Of a DNA stretch of 64,000 bases, positions 43,289-51,858 are shown piece after piece (within the stretch, counting starts at the first letter, position 1; every line of letters begins with the position of its first letter). Location of the stretch: positions 124,001 to 188,000 of the forward strand of contig JAWNGF010000006.1 in assembly GCA_037039685.1 (NCBI GenBank), given 5' to 3'. The notes under the pieces were generated by a model that worked only from the letters and a program-made list of their open reading frames with translations, was not told where the DNA came from and searched no databases. Source of the stretch: Ceratobasidium sp. AG-K. Its lineage: Eukaryota > Basidiomycota > Agaricomycetes > Cantharellales > Ceratobasidiaceae. The position numbers and the translations under genes are program-made.

Positions 43289-44100
43289 ACAATGTCATCC
43301 TCAAGAGCTCAGACACCTGGAACCGCAACACCAGTTTCAAATGGGAAGGAGACAAGTGGTTCAAGAGAGAAAACAACCCTTGCCTTGCCCTCGGCAACAA
43401 TGGACACTGCAACAAGGATGGTATTTGGTGGCGCCCATGCGCTACTGACTTTGAGTCAGGATGGCCAACAGACTGTGAGTTTGAACATCTACCAGTCCCC
43501 ACAAACACTTACCCAAGAGACAATCCCTCCTTCAACACCATTGACTGGTCAAAAGGCGCTGACGGAAGTGGCCACATCAACCTGGTGGGACAGCCAATGG
43601 GAGATGTCAAGGAAGAAGTTGTCAAAGGCCCCCCAGCACCCCCAAGCTCTGACAGCAGGAACGACCTCCCTGCCCCTCCCCACGTCACCAACAAGGAGGC
43701 CAAACAACTTGAACAAGAATGGGAGGCCACCTGGGACAAGGCCCAAGCAAATGTCAAGGCTCTCATTGCCAATGTTGGCAATGCCATTGCCAACATGGAA
43801 CCACACCCGCTGGCTGACCAAATGCCTTGTGACGCCAACGTTCTTGAGGCCTACTGCCTTGTCCAATGTGGCTCCTGGAGCGTCAAGCAGCTCAACAAAT
43901 GGCTCAACCACAGGCAAGAACAGTGGTCCCAAAAGGAGGCAGCAGAACTCAAGCACCTTCAAGAACAACACCAAGAGGAGCTTGACCACCTCTACCAGGA
44001 GAAATGGGACCAAATGAACAAGGTCCTCAAAGCAGACATGCATGCCCTGGCAGAAAGGGTTGGGTGGTTGGAGCTGAAGGAATGGGTCGCCCACAAATAG
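43289..44100 (+). pseudogene. Y1 ORF3, 3' part
   Basis: Continues ORF3 after X3. From 43585 the frame is open to the TAG at 44098-44100 and encodes an acidic linker, a VEALIADVGNAIAN-like helix (KALIANVGNAIANM here), a CGSWSVKQLNKWL motif and a C-terminal coiled coil. The stop lies in the stem of the conserved 3' hairpin. Confidence 0.72.
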
Positions 44101-44126
44101 GCGAGTGCACTCCACTACACTTGCCT
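44099..44126 (+). promoter_or_regulatory. Y1 3' hairpin before the polypurine tract
   Basis: Stem AGGCGAGTG / CACTTGCCT (one G-T pair), loop cactccacta. Located between the ORF3 stop and the GTGGGGGGG tract. The loop CTCCAC can pair with GTGGGG of the tract. Confidence 0.55.
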
Positions 44127-44140
44127 TTGTGGGGGGGCAA

Positions 44141-44638
44141 TGTTGTGACCTATCCCTCCCTCTCTCTCTGTTTGTAGTCTCATGGCTTGTACTAGCACCT
44201 TAAGCGCCCTTTCCCTTTTTTGAGCCCTCTCCCTTGTTTAGTAAGGTGTATGGATGATGTGTCACCATGAGTCATATGACTCATGCTGTTTTCTATTGGC
44301 TGGCCTGCGCAGCCCCCTTTATGACTTGGACTTTGACTCAGACCTGTGACTCATGTATATACTATGACTCACTTGTTTTCCGAGTATATATACTGGCTTG
44401 CAAGCATGGTCATCCCCAGCTTGCTTTGCCTTGTCAACTCTCCCTGCAGTGTGATCAGAGGCACTTGGCTACTTAGCCTTCAGCGCAGCCACTTGGACTT
44501 AGGAGCTAGTGACTTGTACTGACAAGACTAGCATTTGTCCACCTTAGTGATAGAGTCTTAGAAGACTTATCACATATTGTTCCCACATCTCAAAGGCCAT
44601 TAGCGGTCGTCAACCATAGGCATTAGCAGGTTGCAACA
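44141..44638 (+). repeat. Y1 3' LTR
   Basis: 498 bp, same length as the LTR at 9251, preceded by a G-rich polypurine tract (GTGGGGGGG) and ending GGTTGCAACA. It differs from the 5' copy at a modest number of sites, mostly C/T or G/A. Confidence 0.92.
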
Positions 44639-45238
44639 AATAGAAGCCTGATATTCAAAGAGTGTTAAGATGGATATGCAGCCAATGCACCTTTTGTAAT
44701 ATCAGCAATGTCTTCTTTGGGACACCAACATTTGGTGCACAGATTGGTCCCAGACATGCCTTGGGTTCTGTGTAACTTGTGTGCTGCTGGACTGTTGCAT
44801 ATACACACAACAAGTGCGGCATGCCAGAGTTCAACATTGCCTATTACACATAACCCTCTCATAGGATAATAGATAGGTTTGGTAACTCACCTGTGCTTGT
44901 GCAAATGGCTATTCCATCCTTCCACAACAACTCTAACTTGGAAACAACAATATTGAGGAAGTTATGAATTGAGTCAACATTGAGTTCCTTGGGCCCCAGG
45001 ATGGTCCCAATCAGCATAACATTCTCTGGTAACCATCTTTGGGCAGGGAATATCAGGTTTATATTGACATGTGATAAAAAAATAACCATGACAATACTAC
45101 TTACCATAGATGCAGAGGAAGACTGGCTAATGCTACAGCTAAGGTGCCTGTTGAATGAGATGCCCCACCAAGCATGGTATTTGTGTGAAACCTGCATGCA
45201 CAACATAAGCATTGGTTAGATCAAAATACTCCTGAATG
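44639..45238 (-). pseudogene. Tnp2-type transposase, more N-terminal part (interrupted gene)
   Basis: Minus-strand exons with RWLPENVMLIG and GPKELNVDSI (about 44960-45060), then NVELWHAALVVCICNSPAAH and a CTKCWCPKEDI motif near 44700-44850, as in Tnp2 proteins before the LPYWD block. An intron with donor GTAAGTAG follows a segment rich in Ser near 45100. If Y1 and one aatag copy are removed, the frame of this fragment runs straight on into the fragment that begins at 9250, so both are parts of one gene. The 5' end is cut by Z0 at 45239; the rest presumably lies beyond the window. One TAA interrupts the frame just before the Y1 site. Confidence 0.75.
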
Positions 45239-45728
45239 TGTCATGACCTGTCCCGCCCTCTGTTTCTCTTTCTGCAGACTCATGGCTTGTATTGGCGCCT
45301 TATGCGCCTCTTCTGTTTAGATGTGCCCTCTCCCTTGTTTAGTGAGGTGTATGGATGATGTGTCACCATGAGTCATATGACTCATGCTGTTTTCTATTGG
45401 CTGGCCTGCGCAGCCCCCTTTATGACTCTGACTCTGACTTGGGCTTGTGACTCATGTACATAGTATGACTCACTTGCTCTTTGCCTACATATACTGGCTT
45501 GCAAGCATGGTCACCCCCAGCTTGCTTTGCCTCATCAACTCTCCCTGCAGTGTGTGATCAGAGGCACTTGGCTACTTAGCAACTTCAGCAGCCACTTGGG
45601 ATTTGGAGCTAGGACTTCTACTTAAAAGCTAGTGATTTCCCTTAGCAATTTAGTCTATTTAGACTTATTGCCCACGGTCAACAAGGCAATTAGCAGTTGT
45701 CTTCTCTACTACTTAGCAGGTTGCGACA
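45239..45728 (+). repeat. Z0 5' LTR
   Basis: 490 bp with TGASTCA sites, an ATTGG box, and AGCTTGCTTTGC at 45519-45530, complementary to the PBS GCAAAGCAAGCT at 45731-45742. Confidence 0.88.
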
Positions 45729-45730
45729 TT

Positions 45731-45742
45731 GCAAAGCAAGCT
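45731..45742 (+). promoter_or_regulatory. Z0 putative self-complementary primer-binding site
   Basis: GCAAAGCAAGCT, two bases after the LTR. It carries T/A where Z1 carries C/G, and the LTR partner segment shows the matching change, so pairing is kept. Confidence 0.65.
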
Positions 45743-45790
45743 CTCTTTCTGCTGAACCACAAGAAAACAAAATCATGTGACCTCTCAACA

Positions 45791-46228
45791 ATGTTCACAA
45801 GATCCTCAAGCACAGCATCAAACAGGCAGGCTACTGAGCCTGCACCACAAATTGTCAAATTATGATCAAACCCATCAAGCAGAGCAAGGGATCAAGCCAG
45901 AGATTGGACGGCCCCGCTTAGAAGCAATAGCTGGATATCAAGACCTCCATCTACTAGTGTCCCAGGAGGAATTGGAAATATTATCGAAACTTTGGGAACT
46001 CAAGGAGAAGCATCTACCTCAAACAAACAAGGGTCCACATCTCCAACTATCCAAATTGTTGAACAACCAATCAACACTCCCCCCCCCACCAGGGCCACAA
46101 ATCAGTCAAAGGGACATAGTTAGCCCTAGAGCACATTGCATCATTAGAATGACAGAACCACTCAGGAACACCACTCCAAGCCCATCAAATCCCGCCCAAA
46201 TACACACTACAGCAATTGGAAGGCGGCA
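45791..46228 (+). pseudogene. gag: Z0 gag, N-terminal fragment
   Basis: Starts MFTRSSSTASNRQATEP like Z1, then a TGA replaces an Arg codon at 45863-45865. The frame then breaks further before X4 inserts at 46229. Confidence 0.8.
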
Positions 46229-46683
46229 TGTCGTGAGCTAGCTCACTCCATTGGACTCGACTGTTGTCTCGCCCGTCTGCTCCTTTCTTTTGTGTTGTGT
46301 TCTGTTTCCGTTTGCCGCGTTGCCACCTTCTTGTGGTTATACTGTTACATTGTGTAACGCGGCTGTGCTTTGTACGAGTCATGTCTGTTCATACAGCATG
46401 ACTCACATGGACACTCCTGACTGGTAGACTGTATGACTCATGTGGCTGCGCCTTGTATGACTCGGCCACTTCTTATATATATATAGAGGACCAACAAGCC
46501 TGGTAACCCCAGCTTGTTTTGTCTCGTCAAAACATCCCCTCTGAGTGACACTTAGAACCACCCCTACCCTCAAGAGCCTACAGACGCTTAAGTGTGTTGC
46601 GGTTCAAGAGGTCACTTAGGTCTTAGTGCCGTCCACTCTCCATTGCGGCTCGTCTCATAGCCACCAAGAAGAAGCTTACGACA
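46229..46683 (+). repeat. X4 5' LTR with promoter
   Basis: Begins TGTCGTGAGCTAGCTCAC and ends AAGCTTACGACA. Contains two full TGACTCA sites and near-matches, a TATATATATATA at about 46473-46484, and AGCTTGTTTTGT at 46511-46522, which pairs with the PBS at 46686-46697. Confidence 0.93.
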
Positions 46684-46685
46684 TT

Positions 46686-46697
46686 ACAAAACAAGCT
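46686..46697 (+). promoter_or_regulatory. X4 putative self-complementary primer-binding site
   Basis: ACAAAACAAGCT, two bases after the LTR, exact reverse complement of 46511-46522. Differs from the Y/Z sites at three positions, each compensated in the LTR. Confidence 0.7.
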
Positions 46698-46712
46698 TAA
46701 CAACACACAAAC

Positions 46713-48713
46713 ATGTCTATTCAAGAAGATGGAGGGTCACGTCCCTCATCTGCGATTTCAACAAGGAGAGGACCTAGTCGAGCAGCAAGACCCACAGGAT
46801 CACTAAACGAGCAAGATATTGCACAAACTCAAGCGGGAGGACCCGCCCGATCACGCCCCCAAAGTCAAACATCAATGCCAGGAGCTTTCGGCATTTCTGA
46901 CATGACAACAGTACAAGAGGAAGAACCCACTATCACGAATAGAGAACCAGGAGACCTCACAAATGACCCTACTCCAGCTGTAATTCGTATTCCAACTGCA
47001 ACTCCAGGGCCATCACGTCCCTTACGGCCGTTAGGAAACAGAAGACAGTTCTTTTCTCCCCAACCTGAAGCCCATGGGGGTGTATCGCTTGTTCCCATCA
47101 GACCTCCTCCCACACCACACGTTCCCAATGTCCCTACAGTTCCTCAAATTGGAGGAACCATCACCAACGCAGGACCAATTCCAGCGGCTTCCCAGCCAGT
47201 CACACCGGTGATCCCAGCACCACCATATATCCCACAGGGTTACTCCGAGCAATCAGGCGCGATACAACAAGGCGTCGGGGATCCAGGGAGCTCAAGTTCC
47301 AGTTCCAGTTCTAGCGGCAGGACTGTAATCAGCAATTTAGATGACCTAGACGACCTTCTAGAAGGAAGACACAACGCTACCCTTAGGGTTATTGACGGAA
47401 TGAGAGTCACTATAGATCGAAGGCTTAGTGGTCTAGAACAAGCCACCCAGGTTCTAGCAAACAACCAGCAAATCTTTAACGACTCCATCAACACCCTACA
47501 AGGAACCCTGACAGACATTCTAAACTCGGCAAGAAATGGCGAACATAATTCCTTTCTAGTCGGTCAAGACGTAACCCGCCTTCGAAATGAAGTTACCAAC
47601 ACCCAAGGACTAGTAAATAACGTACGCAAAGAACTCAACACTACCAGACAAGCACAACTCGAGTGGAACGAGGCAGTAACACAAGGACTAGAAACCTTAC
47701 GACAAGAGGGAGCGTCCTTCACTACCAAAATTACGGAAGTGCAGCAAACCATCAACAATATGCGAGAGGAAATGGACGAAGCATCCCTGCACGGAATCCC
47801 TTCTAGGCGATCAAATTCCCCACCTCATCCAGACGCGGAATCTACCAGGATCGACGAATTAGAATTAAGACTCCAACGTCTAACCGAAAATCCAAACACC
47901 GGTAGCGGACCACGTCGTCCAAAAGTAACCCGTCCAGAAGCCTTCGACGGAAAGAAAGGGGAAGGTGCCGAAATGTTCATCACACAAATGGAAAGCTACT
48001 TTCTACGCCTAGGCAACCAATACACTTCCAGCGAAGAAAGGATCCGCGAAGCCCTAGCAAATTTCAAATCCGAGAACAAAGCTGCCACTCACTGGGCACA
48101 AGTACTCTTAAAATCGCTCAACCAAAGGGAAAATAACCAAAACCTTGCCTCATGGGAGAGTTTCAAGGCACACTTCATGGAACAGTTTAGCGACCCCAAC
48201 AAGAAAGCTAAGGCCGAATCAGATATCCGAAAATGCAAGCAGAACAACTCTGTAGCAAACTATGCCTCGGAATTCCGATATCTCCTGGTAGACGTAAATT
48301 GGGGACAAGAAGCACTGATCAACCAATTCAAGGAAGGGTTAAAGTCTGAAGTCAAAACCGAACTAGCTCGTTTTGAACTAACCCTGATCAATGAAGATGG
48401 GACAGAACGAGAACTTTCCCTTGACAGGTGGATCTCAATCGCAATCTCTATTGACCAGAAACTGCAACAAATCAAGACCTCTACAGGGAAGAAAGCAGCC
48501 CAAGCAACCACTAGCGGACAATCCTCTACAAAGCGGCTACCCGACGAAGTATACAAGGCAAGGATAGCAAGTAACCGCTGCCTGAAGTGCGGACAGGAAG
48601 GACATCGCTCATTCAAATGCCCTTCCAAGGAATGGATAACGACAGAACCTAGCGTTAAAGGAAGAGAGGCAACAATCGTAGAAGACTCGGGAAAAGAAGG
48701 GGTCTCCCTCTAA
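46713..48713 (+). CDS. gag: X4 Gag, intact
   Basis: 666 residues from the ATG at 46713 (MSIQEDGGSRPSS), 16 nt after the PBS. Same order as X2 Gag: Pro/Ser-rich start with a serine run, helical middle, capsid-like domain (VTRPEAFDGKKGEGAEMF), CCHC knuckle CLKCGQEGHRSFKC at about residues 623-636, and a short tail ending in GVSL. pol follows in the -1 frame. Confidence 0.92.
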   Translation: MSIQEDGGSRPSSAISTRRGPSRAARPTGSLNEQDIAQTQAGGPARSRPQSQTSMPGAFGISDMTTVQEEEPTITNREPGDLTNDPTPAVIRIPTATPGPSRPLRPLGNRRQFFSPQPEAHGGVSLVPIRPPPTPHVPNVPTVPQIGGTITNAGPIPAASQPVTPVIPAPPYIPQGYSEQSGAIQQGVGDPGSSSSSSSSSGRTVISNLDDLDDLLEGRHNATLRVIDGMRVTIDRRLSGLEQATQVLANNQQIFNDSINTLQGTLTDILNSARNGEHNSFLVGQDVTRLRNEVTNTQGLVNNVRKELNTTRQAQLEWNEAVTQGLETLRQEGASFTTKITEVQQTINNMREEMDEASLHGIPSRRSNSPPHPDAESTRIDELELRLQRLTENPNTGSGPRRPKVTRPEAFDGKKGEGAEMFITQMESYFLRLGNQYTSSEERIREALANFKSENKAATHWAQVLLKSLNQRENNQNLASWESFKAHFMEQFSDPNKKAKAESDIRKCKQNNSVANYASEFRYLLVDVNWGQEALINQFKEGLKSEVKTELARFELTLINEDGTERELSLDRWISIAISIDQKLQQIKTSTGKKAAQATTSGQSSTKRLPDEVYKARIASNRCLKCGQEGHRSFKCPSKEWITTEPSVKGREATIVEDSGKEGVSL

Positions 48714-48715
48714 CT

Positions 48716-49113
48716 GTGTGTGGAGAGACCAAAAAACCAGCAACGGAAACAATGTACTTTAGAGCGACAAATGAATCTACCATTGTCTACGCAAACGTTG
48801 CTGGAATCACAGAACCTATCCCAACCCTCATCGATTCTGGAGCATCAAAGAACTTCTTGGACATCTCGTGGGCTCGATCCAACAACATTCCACTCATGGA
48901 ACTTTCCACTCCCAGAAAAGTAATCGGTATCCAGGGGAAGGAACTCTCTCACCAAATACGTTTCAAAGCTAAGCTAGAACTAAACGTGGAGGGAAGGACC
49001 TTCAAACAAGTCTTCTTTGCTATGCCTACCGGGGAAACTAAACTTATCCTTGGATTGGAATGGTTAGAAGAAGCAAACCCGGTCATCGATTGGAAAACAA
49101 GGCACATATCATG
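48716..49113 (+). pseudogene. pol: X4 pol, protease part (interrupted by Y2)
   Basis: Opens at GTG directly after the gag stop. Contains PIPTLIDSGASKNFLD (protease) and GLEWLEEANPVIDW. Y2 inserts after 49113; beyond that point the frame runs into the Y2 LTR and is not meaningful. Confidence 0.85.
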
Positions 49114-49611
49114 TGTCGTGACCCGTCCCTCCCTCTGTCTCTTGTTGCGGACTCGTGGCTTGCACGGGCGCCTTAAGCGCCCTTCTTTTCCTCTGTGCCC
49201 TCTCCCTTGTTTAGTAAGGTGTATGGATGATGTGTCACCATGAGTCGTATGACTCATGCTGTTTTCTATTTGCTGGCCCGCGCAGCCCTCTTTATGACTC
49301 GGACGTTGACTCAGAACTGTGACTCATGTACCTACTATGACTCACTTGTTTTCTGAGTATATATACTGGCTTGCAAGCATGGTCATCCCCAGCTTGCTTT
49401 GCCTTGTCAACTCTCCCTGCAGTGTGATCAAAGGCACTTGGCTACTTAGCCTTCAGCGCAGCCACTTGGACTTAGGAGCTAGTGACTTGTACTGACAAGA
49501 CTAGCGTTTGTCCACCTTAGTGATAGAGTCTTAGAAGACTTATCACATATTGTTCCCACATCTCAAAGGCCATTAGCGGTCGTCAACCATAGGCATTAGC
49601 AGGTTGCGACA
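49114..49611 (+). repeat. Y2 5' LTR with promoter
   Basis: TGTCGTGACCCG...GGTTGCGACA. Contains TGACTCA sites, a TATATATA and AGCTTGCTTTGCC at 49391-49403. The PBS at 49614-49624 pairs with it with one C/T mismatch; the 3' LTR segment (56744-56755, CTTCGC) pairs exactly. Confidence 0.94.
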
Positions 49612-49613
49612 TT

Positions 49614-49624
49614 GCGAAGCAAGC
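49614..49624 (+). promoter_or_regulatory. Y2 putative self-complementary primer-binding site
   Basis: GCGAAGCAAGC, two bases after the LTR, exact reverse complement of the 3' LTR segment at 56745-56755. Confidence 0.66.
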
Positions 49625-49669
49625 ACTTAGTACGCTGAGCCACGAGAAAAAACAAGGTCACGTGACAAC

Positions 49670-51841
49670 ATGGACAATCGATCCTCAAGTGCAGCGTCTC
49701 GAAGGAGCGAGGCTCCAATAGCGACAATAGTCGAAATCCGATCAAACCCCTCAAGAGGAGCAAGGGAACGGGCAGGTGATTGGACAGCACCACTTAGAAG
49801 TGGTAGCCGCGTGTCAAGACCCCCTTCCACCAGCGTCCCAGGAGGAATCGGCAACATCATCGAAACATCAGGAACTCAAGAAGAAACCAGGATTTCAAAC
49901 GAGCAAAGATCCACTTCACCAACAGTTCGAATAGTCGAAAATCCAATCAATACGCCACCACCAGCAGCTCCAATCATCACTCTCCATGGGGAAAGTGTGA
50001 TTAGCCCTAGGGCTGTGCGTGTGATTAGGATACCAGGACCGCTTAGAAATGCAACCCTGGGTCCATCAAACACCGGAACAACAGGGACAAGACGTCCTTT
50101 AGCATTTCCCAACTTCGAAATGCAATTTCCACCCCCAATAGCTACCCCTGCATCCATGCCACCACTTGTGGAAGTTCCCAGGTCTCACAGCGCCCTGAGC
50201 GTGCCATCAACCTTCCAATCACAAGGAAGTGTTGAGTCGATTTCACAAGATGAGGGACTGAGGCAAGAACGACTGATGGAAAATATGGAGGGAAATCCAA
50301 TCCAGGCTCTGGAAAGGATCTTCAACACCCTTCAAATCCAATATCAACAAGAGAACGCAGTCCAAGCCCTTAGAATTGAAGGAATGGAACGACGATGGGA
50401 CCTACAAAACCAAGACACGACAAACTTGATGCAGCGAATTGAGCGCATTGCGTCTAGAACGGAAGACGGAGTCAACACTTTCTATGAAAGGCTTAGGAAT
50501 GTGGATCGCGTTCAGCACCGTATCCTTGAAGTCTTTGAACAGTCGGTCGAAAATTCCGAACAAATCAACAATAGGTTGAACAATTTTGATCTTCGGATGA
50601 ACCAAACCTTGCAAGGACAAACCCAGCGCATTACACGCATCGAAGAAACATTAGGGAGAATGGCGGAAGGAATGAGAAACATGACCATCACCCTTGGAAG
50701 AATCAATGAGGAGGTTACTGATGGATTTCAGGATCAAACCACTAGGATGCAAGAAGTTCGCCTACGAACTAGGGAAACTTTTGACCTTCTCGAGCAAATT
50801 GGGGCAGACGCCCAAGCAGAATCCGAACACCGAAGGGAAGAATCACGACGAACCTCCATCGAGATCCCACAACAAAGAGAACCACCCCCTCATCTTCTAC
50901 CACAGGGACGACGATCACCCTCATTTGAGGTGCAAGGACAATCAGGATATCAAATCAGGGATGAGGGAAGAACCTTTATCTTCCAAACAAATCAGGGAAG
51001 CAATGGAGGAAACCCGGGACCACGCATCAAGATGCCAAAAGCCTTTGAAGGAACCAGGGGAACTGCAGCCGAAACCTTCCTCGCAAGAATGAAGGCCTAT
51101 TTCCGGTTGAACCCTACCCAGTATGACACAGATGAACGACGCATTATTGCAGTTCTGATGAACATGGCAGAGGGACCTGCTGGAAATTGGGCACAACCAG
51201 TTCTGAACAGATACAACGACAATCTGGACCACCCATGGCTAGAATCTTGGAATGCCTTCCAAGAAGCCTACAACAAACAATGGAGCGATCCCAGCAAGAA
51301 GGTTCAAGCTGAACAAGGGATCCAGCAACTTTACCAAAACAAGAGCGTATCTGAATACGTCTCTGACTTCCGACTCCTCTCCCAAGAACTCGACTGGAAT
51401 GACGTGGCACTAGCGGCACGATTCAGACAAGGATTGAACCGCTTCATCAAAGCAGAGCTCGTCCGTGAGGAACTCAGGGACAGAACAGGGGCGGAACAGC
51501 GAGACCTGGAAGGATGGATCAACATTGCCCTGCAAGCAGAGGAAATCAACAAACTGACCAATCCGGTTAGCACAAAGAAAAGGAACGATCAAACCACTCA
51601 AGCGGAAGGTTCTAGAACCCAGAAGATCAAAGGGGATCTAGTCCCAAAAGAAGAGAAGAAACGCCGAAGGGAAAACAACCTCTGCATCAAATGTGGAGAA
51701 GCAGGTCACAATCTCGCTGACTGCACAAAGGATTGGACCTACAAGGACAAAGGAAAGAAGCCTTTGAAAGGAAAAGCCGCTGAACTCAAAAATGAGAAGG
51801 TGAATGAGAACATTTCCACCGACTCCGAGTCGGAAAACTAG
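49670..51841 (+). CDS. gag: Y2 Gag, intact
   Basis: 723 residues from MDNRSSSAASRRSEAP. Basic, Ser/Thr/Pro-rich N-terminal third, coiled-coil middle (QYQQENAVQALRIEG), capsid-like domain at MPKAFEGTRGTAAETFLARM, and CCHC knuckle CIKCGEAGHNLADC near residue 672. Ends STDSESEN. The stop TAG lies in the conserved string GGAAAACTAG also found in Y1 and Z1. Confidence 0.93.
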   Translation: MDNRSSSAASRRSEAPIATIVEIRSNPSRGARERAGDWTAPLRSGSRVSRPPSTSVPGGIGNIIETSGTQEETRISNEQRSTSPTVRIVENPINTPPPAAPIITLHGESVISPRAVRVIRIPGPLRNATLGPSNTGTTGTRRPLAFPNFEMQFPPPIATPASMPPLVEVPRSHSALSVPSTFQSQGSVESISQDEGLRQERLMENMEGNPIQALERIFNTLQIQYQQENAVQALRIEGMERRWDLQNQDTTNLMQRIERIASRTEDGVNTFYERLRNVDRVQHRILEVFEQSVENSEQINNRLNNFDLRMNQTLQGQTQRITRIEETLGRMAEGMRNMTITLGRINEEVTDGFQDQTTRMQEVRLRTRETFDLLEQIGADAQAESEHRREESRRTSIEIPQQREPPPHLLPQGRRSPSFEVQGQSGYQIRDEGRTFIFQTNQGSNGGNPGPRIKMPKAFEGTRGTAAETFLARMKAYFRLNPTQYDTDERRIIAVLMNMAEGPAGNWAQPVLNRYNDNLDHPWLESWNAFQEAYNKQWSDPSKKVQAEQGIQQLYQNKSVSEYVSDFRLLSQELDWNDVALAARFRQGLNRFIKAELVREELRDRTGAEQRDLEGWINIALQAEEINKLTNPVSTKKRNDQTTQAEGSRTQKIKGDLVPKEEKKRRRENNLCIKCGEAGHNLADCTKDWTYKDKGKKPLKGKAAELKNEKVNENISTDSESEN

Positions 51842-51858
51842 ATGGGCATCTCTCCACC

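Larger units (their letters stand above)
9251..44638 (+). mobile_element. Y1: Ty3/gypsy chromovirus, family Y, carrying X1, X2, X3
   Basis: LTRs 9251-9748 and 44141-44638 (498 bp each), flanked by aatag (9246-9250 and 44639-44643). After removal of three nested X elements and their TSD copies the element is about 7.97 kb, close to the 7851 bp of Y2. Internal pieces: 9749-10025, 14820-19985, 27222-27905 and 43289-44140. It is the oldest Y copy here: its gag start region has a TGA at codon 4, pol has a deletion and a stop, ORF3 is frameshifted, and many CpG of Y2 appear as TpG or CpA. Confidence 0.92.

Noticed and set aside
51830..51845. Canonical -1 slippery heptamer at the gag stop
   Set aside because: GGAAAACTAG is conserved in Y1, Y2 and Z1 but does not fit X XXY YYZ, and family X has CTCTAACTG instead. 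A frame change is implied, but no canonical site can be claimed.
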